Shown: piece by piece, positions 59,195 to 64,000 of the stretch
How the letters are laid out: the number at the start of each line of letters is the position of its first letter
Numbering within the stretch: the stretch's first letter is position 1
Assembly: GCF_900095735.1 (NCBI RefSeq)
Contig: NZ_FNLO01000017.1
Coordinates: forward strand, 1 to 64,000
Source of the DNA: Chitinasiproducens palmae
GTDB taxonomy: Bacteria; Pseudomonadota; Gammaproteobacteria; Burkholderiales; Burkholderiaceae
Direction: 5' to 3'
DNA: 64,000 nucleotides
Made by a program: the position numbers and the translations under genes
The notes under the pieces: generated by a model
The model's input: only the letters and a program-made list of their open reading frames with translations
The model's database searches: none
Told to the model about the DNA's origin: nothing

Positions 59195-60571
59195 TCAAGC
59201 GCTTGCTTTCAAATCCCGCAGGAAGGTATCCCGCCAGACGCCCAGATCATTGGTACGCAACGCGGCGAGCATGCTTTGGTGACGCTCCCGACGTTCGTCC
59301 AACGGCATCTTCAGCCCCCGGATCAGCGCTTCGGCCATTCCGGCGATATCGTGTGGATTGACGATCAACGCCGCGTCGAGTTCCGCCGCCGCACCCGCGA
59401 AGCGCGACAGCACCAGCACGCCGGGGTCGTCCGGATCCTGGGCCGCGACATATTCCTTCGCGACCAGGTTCATGCCGTCTCGCAATGGCGTGACGAAACC
59501 CACTTGCGCGAGACGGAACAGCGACATCAACACCCACCGGTCGTAGCGGCGATTCAGATAGCGGATCGGCGTGTAGTTGAGTCCGGAAAACCGGCCATTG
59601 ATCCGCCCGGCCTCGTACTCCAGCGTACGCCTGATCTGCTGGTAAGTGGCGACGTCGCTGCGCGTCGGTGGCGCGATCTGCACCAGACTGACCTGATTCT
59701 GCAAATCCGGCGAGCTTTCCAGCAACTGTTCGAACGCCTTGAAGCGCTCGACGATGCCCTTCGAATAGTCGAGCCGGTCGACGCTCATCACCAGCTTGCG
59801 ATTCTCGACACTGGTCCGCAGCTCGCGCACTTCCTTGCGCTTCGCATAGCGCGCGGCCTGATCGGCGATCTCGTCCGGGAACACGCCGATCCGATAGACG
59901 CCGGTGCGCAGCTTGCGGCCGTAGGCCTGTACGTCACGGCCTTTCGCGACGCCATGTGCGTGACGAACGATGTAGTCCTGAAACGCCTGCTCGTCTTCAT
60001 CGGTCTGGAAACCGACCACGTCGTAGCAGCTGAGCGACTTGAGCAGTTCCTCGTGTACCGGCACGTTCAGGATGACCTGCGGCGCCGGAAAAGGAATATG
60101 CAGGAAGTAGCCGATCCGGTTCTTGACGCCGGCGAGACGCAGTTCCTCTGCGAAGGGGATCAGGTGATAGTCGTGCACCCAGATGACGTCATCGGGCTTC
60201 AGCAGCGGCAGCAGTTGGCGCGCCAGCCACGCATTGACGCGGCGGTAGCCGGCATACTCGTGCCGGTCGAAGTGCGCCAGGTCGTTGCGGTAGTGAAAGA
60301 CCGGCCACAGCGTGCCGTTGGAGAAGCCCTTGTAGTACTGGTCGTAGTCGCGGCGGGAGAGGTCGACGGTGGCGAACGTAACGTTGCCTTCCTGAACGAT
60401 GTGAGGAGGCCGGTGGCTTGCGCCTTCGGTGACGGTGTCCCCGCTCCAGCCAAACCACACCCCGCCCATGTCTTTCAGCGCGCCGAATACCCCGACAGCC
60501 AGGCCACCCGACGACCCCTTGCTCTCGGTAGGCGTCGCGACCCGGTTTGATACGACTACTAGACGACTCAT
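59195..60571 (-). CDS. otsA: Trehalose-6-phosphate synthase OtsA
   Basis: Joins UDP-glucose and glucose-6-phosphate (GT20). The 458-aa protein retains the key residues of the E. coli enzyme: Arg near the N-terminus (VVSNRV), GGVWFGWSG, YYKGFSNGTLWP, HDYHLIPF, LHIPFP, DRLDYSKGI (UDP/phosphate-binding Arg/Lys) and LRDGMNLVAKEYVA. No trehalose phosphatase (otsB) flanks it. Located between mscS and the glycosyltransferase. Confidence 0.96.
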   Translation of the reverse strand: MSRLVVVSNRVATPTESKGSSGGLAVGVFGALKDMGGVWFGWSGDTVTEGASHRPPHIVQEGNVTFATVDLSRRDYDQYYKGFSNGTLWPVFHYRNDLAHFDRHEYAGYRRVNAWLARQLLPLLKPDDVIWVHDYHLIPFAEELRLAGVKNRIGYFLHIPFPAPQVILNVPVHEELLKSLSCYDVVGFQTDEDEQAFQDYIVRHAHGVAKGRDVQAYGRKLRTGVYRIGVFPDEIADQAARYAKRKEVRELRTSVENRKLVMSVDRLDYSKGIVERFKAFEQLLESSPDLQNQVSLVQIAPPTRSDVATYQQIRRTLEYEAGRINGRFSGLNYTPIRYLNRRYDRWVLMSLFRLAQVGFVTPLRDGMNLVAKEYVAAQDPDDPGVLVLSRFAGAAAELDAALIVNPHDIAGMAEALIRGLKMPLDERRERHQSMLAALRTNDLGVWRDTFLRDLKASA

Positions 60572-60772
60572 CGATACGTTTGTCCGTGCCCCAGGCGCTG
60601 GGACGGCGTCAGGATGCGCATGCCGTCAGCGCACGCATGCCGCGCGCGCAGGCGCCGCGGCGACTGGCCATCCCGGCTCTCCCGGCCCGTATGGGGCTGA
60701 TTTTGAGATTATTCATGATACACCATGCAACTTTCCGGCCCGAGCCGCCGCAACGGCCGGGCCGCCCGGTGT

Positions 60773-61873
60773 TCAGGCGAATTCGGCGCTGGCTTCCGGC
60801 ACCCGTTCCAGCTGTGGGATCTCGGTACGCAGACGCGGCAGATATTCGGGGTAGTGACGAGATACGTAGGCGATCAGGCCTTCTCGAACCTTGCAGCGCA
60901 GGTCCCAATTCAACGACGAGTTGACCGAACTCACGAGTGCGCGCAACTGCATCGCGCGCTCATTGCTGTCCGTCACCTGTAGCACCTGCACGCGCTTGTC
61001 CCACTCGCTCGCCTGCTCGCAGAGGCGTTGCAACTCCCGCCGCAGCGGTTCCAGCGGAATCCGGTAATCGAGCCACAGGAATACGCTGCCGATCAATTGT
61101 GAGTTCGAGCGCGTCCAGTTCTGGAACGGATTCTCGATCAGCCATTGCAGCGGCACGATCAGGCGTCGCTCGTCCCAAATGCGCACTGTCACGTAGCTGC
61201 CGGCGATGTCCTCGACGCGTCCCCACTCGCCCTGGATCACCACCACGTCATCGAGACGGATCGGCTGCGACAGCGCAATCTGCAGGCCCGCGATCAGATT
61301 GCCCAGCACGGGTCGCGCGGCAATACCGGCGACCAGCCCTGCGACGCCGGCGGAAGCCAGCAGGCTGGTGCCGATCTGCCTGACGTTCGGCAAGGTCATC
61401 AACATTGCGCCGATGCCGATGATCAGGATCACGGCGGTAATCGAACGTGCCAATACCCGCGTCTGCGTGTGCAGCGCCCGGGCACTCAGATTGTCGTCGA
61501 TGTCGAGCGGGTTGAGCCGGATGACCGCTTCCGCGAACGCGCCGGTGACGCGCGTGGCGAGCCAGGTCAGCGCGCCAACCAGCACCAGCACGGAAACCCG
61601 CCGCAGCGTGGTGATGCCGGCCAGGTCGTCCGACGCGTTCTGCCATACCAACTGCAGAACGAGGACCGTGAGCGCAACCTGCGCGGGCCGGTCAATCGAC
61701 TGCACCAGGGCGCCCAGCAAGGGCCGGTGGCGCACCAGCCGGCGCAGCAGCGTACTGCCGGCGCGATGGATACCCAGACCGACCAGCAACACGATCAGCG
61801 TGAGCGCGGCGACGCCCAGCCAATTATCGAGCGGCGCCTCGGTAGCGAGGTTGACATAGTCGAGGAATTTCAT
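60773..61873 (-). CDS. MscS-family mechanosensitive channel
   Basis: A 366-aa channel with about five hydrophobic N-terminal segments. Its pore helix and beta domain match MscS (AGLVAGIAARPVLGNLIAGLQIALSQPIRLDDVVV, then GRVEDIAGSYVTVRIWDERRL and PFQNWTR). It opens under hypo-osmotic shock to release solutes. It has more N-terminal helices than E. coli MscS. ATG 61873 is preferred; an in-frame TTG lies 18 bp upstream. Upstream of otsA on the same strand, consistent with osmotic adaptation. Confidence 0.93.
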   Translation of the reverse strand: MKFLDYVNLATEAPLDNWLGVAALTLIVLLVGLGIHRAGSTLLRRLVRHRPLLGALVQSIDRPAQVALTVLVLQLVWQNASDDLAGITTLRRVSVLVLVGALTWLATRVTGAFAEAVIRLNPLDIDDNLSARALHTQTRVLARSITAVILIIGIGAMLMTLPNVRQIGTSLLASAGVAGLVAGIAARPVLGNLIAGLQIALSQPIRLDDVVVIQGEWGRVEDIAGSYVTVRIWDERRLIVPLQWLIENPFQNWTRSNSQLIGSVFLWLDYRIPLEPLRRELQRLCEQASEWDKRVQVLQVTDSNERAMQLRALVSSVNSSLNWDLRCKVREGLIAYVSRHYPEYLPRLRTEIPQLERVPEASAEFA

Positions 61874-61950
61874 TTGGACGGTCGTCTCCAATCGGCGACC
61901 GGCGCGCCGCGCCAGTCAGGGGTTAGAGGGATCGTTGCATCCCGAAATCC

Positions 61951-61994
61951 GCGTTGTTGCGGCGTTGTTGCGGCGTTGTTGCGGCGTTGTTGAG
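61951..61994. repeat. 11-bp tandem repeat, four copies
   Basis: GCGTTGTTGCG repeated three times exactly, and a fourth copy ending AG. The period is not a multiple of three, and the array is about 80 bp upstream of the mscS start. Confidence 0.92.
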
Positions 61995-62337
61995 ACGTCG
62001 CCGAGGCGTCTGTGCGGCGCTCACGCTATGTTGTCGCGGCGTCGGCGACGGCAGCGGAAACCAGTGCAGCCGCCTGCTTTGCCGACCTCTGCAATGCCCG
62101 TCAACGCGGCAATCCGCATTGATCGGCGTCCCGCAACAGCTTGGGGCCGACCCCTGCCATCTCGGCCATCGGTCGGCAATACGATGAGGCACCGTCCTGC
62201 CGGTCTCGCTGGCGCAGACAGGGCCGCTCGCCAAGGTTACACAGCCAAGGGTAAACGCTTAGCGTGAAGATGCAAGCCGCAGGCCAGCGTGCCGCCGGCA
62301 TGGGAGAAGCGTGCGCTGATGCGCGCAGCCATTCGAA

Positions 62338-62359
62338 GCAGGCGCCCGGAGGCGCCTGC
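62338..62359 (-). terminator. Hairpin terminator after the ankyrin gene
   Basis: A perfect 9-bp stem (GCAGGCGCC / GGCGCCTGC) with a TCCG tetraloop starts 5 bp after the stop codon. The following minus-strand sequence TTCGAAT is only a weak U-tract, so termination may be partial. Confidence 0.55.
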
Positions 62360-62364
62360 TGTGC

Positions 62365-63066
62365 TCAGCGGGTGGGATCGGGCCGCTGATTCGGCGTGTC
62401 CGGGATCGAGGCGCCCAACAGCGTCGCGGCGTCCTTCTCGTTGTACCGCACCGCGAAGTCTGCCGCGGTCAGGCCAAGCTGGTTCTTCATGTTCTTCTGC
62501 GCGCCCTGTTCCAGCAGCAATTTCATCGTCGACACGTGGCCGCCGCGCGCTGCCATCATCAGCGGCGTCGTGCCGTTCGGCGAGGCCGGATCGACGAAGG
62601 CCGACGCCTCCAGCAGCGTCGCGACGATCGCATCGTTGCCGGCGCTTGCCGCGTAGTGCAGCGGCGTCCAACCAGTCTTGTTCACTTCCGCGCCGCGTTC
62701 GATCAGCAGCCTGACCAGCTTCTCGTCGCCGGCAATGGCGGCCATCATCAGCGCGTTCTCGCCTGCCTTGTCCGTCTTCTCGACATCGGTACGCTTGTCG
62801 TCCAGCAGCGTGCGCACCGCGTCGTCGGATTTTTCACGCGCGCCGAGCACGATCAGCGGAAAGCCCTGCGGGTCGGTGGCGTTCGGATCGACGCCAGCAG
62901 CCAGCATCTTGCGCACTGCCTTGACGTCGTTGAACTTCATCGCCTTGATCATCGTATCGAGCGGCGCGGCATGGGCGGCCGGCGCGCTCAAGGCGCCGGC
63001 CAGTGCGAGACCTGCGCCAAGCGCGCGCCATGCACGTGCGCGCATCTGGAACGAAACGAGATTCAT
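62365..63066 (-). CDS. Exported ankyrin-repeat protein
   Basis: 233 aa with a signal peptide (cleavage near AHAAP, about residue 34) and four to five ankyrin repeats covering about 35-215 (for example DVKAVRKMLAAGVDPNATD, GWTPLHYAASAGNDAIVATLLEAS and GTTPLMMAARGGHVSTMKLLLEQGA). These suggest a periplasmic protein-binding function. In Burkholderia an ankyrin protein commonly follows tatD, as here (155 bp apart). The partner is unknown. Confidence 0.92.
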   Translation of the reverse strand: MNLVSFQMRARAWRALGAGLALAGALSAPAAHAAPLDTMIKAMKFNDVKAVRKMLAAGVDPNATDPQGFPLIVLGAREKSDDAVRTLLDDKRTDVEKTDKAGENALMMAAIAGDEKLVRLLIERGAEVNKTGWTPLHYAASAGNDAIVATLLEASAFVDPASPNGTTPLMMAARGGHVSTMKLLLEQGAQKNMKNQLGLTAADFAVRYNEKDAATLLGASIPDTPNQRPDPTR

Positions 63067-63221
63067 CGTGTGACCCCCATGGTTGAAGCATTTCGAAGAT
63101 GGTGTCGCCAGCGCCGCGCGGCGTGCCGCCGTCGGTGCATCGGCCGGTAGCGGGCAACCATTCAGCTGCTGGCTGTGACGCTGCTCGCGCCGCCGCTACC
63201 CGTGTCGCAACAATGCACGCT

Positions 63222-64000
63222 TCATGCCGCCTTGCTGAACAGCCGGAAGAAATTGTCCGTCGTCGTCTGTCCGAGCTGCGCCGGCGCCACGCCGCGCAGT
63301 GCGGCGACGAATGCGCCGACGTGACTGACATAGGACGGCTCGTTGGTCTTGCCGCGGTACGGCACGGGCGCCAGGTACGGCGAGTCCGTCTCGATCAGCA
63401 GCCGGTCCGCCGGTACGCGTCGTGCCACGTCCTGCAGCGCCGCCGCACTCTTGAAGGTGACGATGCCGGAAATCGAGATATAGAAGCCGAGTTCGAGCGC
63501 CGCTTCCGCGACCTCCCAGCTTTCCGTGAAGCAGTGCATCACGCCACCGGCCTGGTCCGCATGCTCTTCGCGCATCAGTCGCAAGGTGTCTTCGGCGGCC
63601 GCCCGCGTATGGATGATCAGCGGCTTGCCGCACGCGCGCGATGCGCGAATGTGTCGCCGGAACCGGTCGCGCTGCCACTCCATGTCCGCGATGGTCCGCT
63701 CCCCCAGCCGGTAGTAATCGAGCCCCGTCTCGCCGATCGCGACGACCTTCGGATGCTCCGCCAGCGCGACCAACTGCTCGACGTCGGGCTCGGCCGCGTG
63801 CTCGTGATCCGGATGCACGCCGACCGAGGCGTAGACATTCGGCGCGGCTTCGGCCACCGCCAACACTTGCGGGAAGGTTTCCAGGTCGACGCTCGCGCAC
63901 AACGCATGGGTCACCTCGCGTGACCGCATATTGTCGAGCAGTTCTGGCAAACGCTCGACCAATCCCTCGAAATAGATATGACAGTGCGAATCGACGTACA
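63222..64000 (-). CDS. TatD-family metal-dependent hydrolase (first base of start codon outside window)
   Basis: A YcfH/TatD-type DNase-like hydrolase with a TIM-barrel metal site: N-terminal YVDSHCHI with the HxH pair, GETGLDYY with a metal Glu, HTRAAAEDT, VMHCFTES, and ETDSPYLAP with the conserved Asp. The frame runs to the right edge, where the remaining TG of the start codon is present, so the protein would be 259 aa and essentially complete. In relatives it follows holB and tmk. Confidence 0.94.
   Translation of the reverse strand, partial: YVDSHCHIYFEGLVERLPELLDNMRSREVTHALCASVDLETFPQVLAVAEAAPNVYASVGVHPDHEHAAEPDVEQLVALAEHPKVVAIGETGLDYYRLGERTIADMEWQRDRFRRHIRASRACGKPLIIHTRAAAEDTLRLMREEHADQAGGVMHCFTESWEVAEAALELGFYISISGIVTFKSAAALQDVARRVPADRLLIETDSPYLAPVPYRGKTNEPSYVSHVGAFVAALRGVAPAQLGQTTTDNFFRLFSKAA

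Larger units (their letters stand above)
61874..62364. other. Spacer ankyrin gene-mscS with 11-bp repeat
   Basis: About 490 bp with the array at 61951-61994 and the terminator-like hairpin at 62338-62359. No gene recognised; frames are Arg/Cys-rich. Confidence 0.55.

Overview
The window is a gene-dense, high-GC stretch of a proteobacterial chromosome. Gene content and order point to a Burkholderiaceae member (Burkholderia sensu lato; a relative such as Robbsia, Mycetohabitans or Paraburkholderia cannot be told apart by eye). Diagnostic blocks are phaC-phaA-phaB-phaR, the long run ndk-rlmN-pilW-rodZ-ispG-hisS-yfgM-bamB-der-hfq-hflX-hflK-hflC-hisZ-purA, surE-pcm-nlpD-rpoS, and ffs-dnaX-ybaB-recR. 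I see no rRNA, tRNA, insertion sequence, prophage or CRISPR array; this is core chromosome.

Layout. 1-1456 has no convincing gene and carries tandem repeats. 1457-6078 (minus) is the polyhydroxyalkanoate operon with its regulator. 6956-9048 (minus) holds pgeF and rluD, divergent from bamD (9757-10566, plus). 11127-14530 (minus) pairs a dinG-type helicase with an exported coiled-coil protein, divergent from tex (14881-17259, plus). 17817-37635 (minus) is a nearly continuous housekeeping array covering K+ uptake, purine and histidine synthesis regulation, FtsH-modulating HflK/HflC, HflX, Hfq, Der, envelope assembly (BamB, YfgM, RodZ), HisS, IspG, RlmN and Ndk. It is divided by two clear intrinsic terminators, one after bamB and one after hfq. 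37864-38565 is a plus-strand YccA gene with a strong terminator. 38922-49822 (minus) contains rlmD, a PolB-like exonuclease, rpoS-nlpD-pcm-surE, recR, ybaB and dnaX, preceded by the 4.5S RNA gene and an orphan response regulator. 51369-57742 mixes an exported alpha/beta hydrolase, ribA, a purine permease, HU and small exported or conserved proteins. 57883-61873 (minus) is an osmotic-stress group (glycosyltransferase, otsA, mscS). The right end has an ankyrin protein and tatD, cut by the window edge one base before its start codon.

The most unusual property is the number of short tandem repeats. Between genes the periods are 8, 9, 10, 11, 13, 14 and 15 bp. Inside genes (rodZ, rpoS, dnaX, the hydrolase signal peptide) every period seen is a multiple of three (9, 12, 21). 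Several core proteins (PhaR, RluD, DinG, RpoS, DnaX, RodZ) have long low-complexity tails or insertions, some clearly built from such repeats. This suggests a genome in which slippage or tandem duplication keeps expanding spacers and disordered protein regions while selection preserves reading frame. I found no obviously new multi-gene system. The best candidates for undescribed biology are the repeat expansion itself, the exported two-cysteine coiled-coil protein translationally coupled to the helicase, the decayed pilW, and the small-protein cluster around HU.
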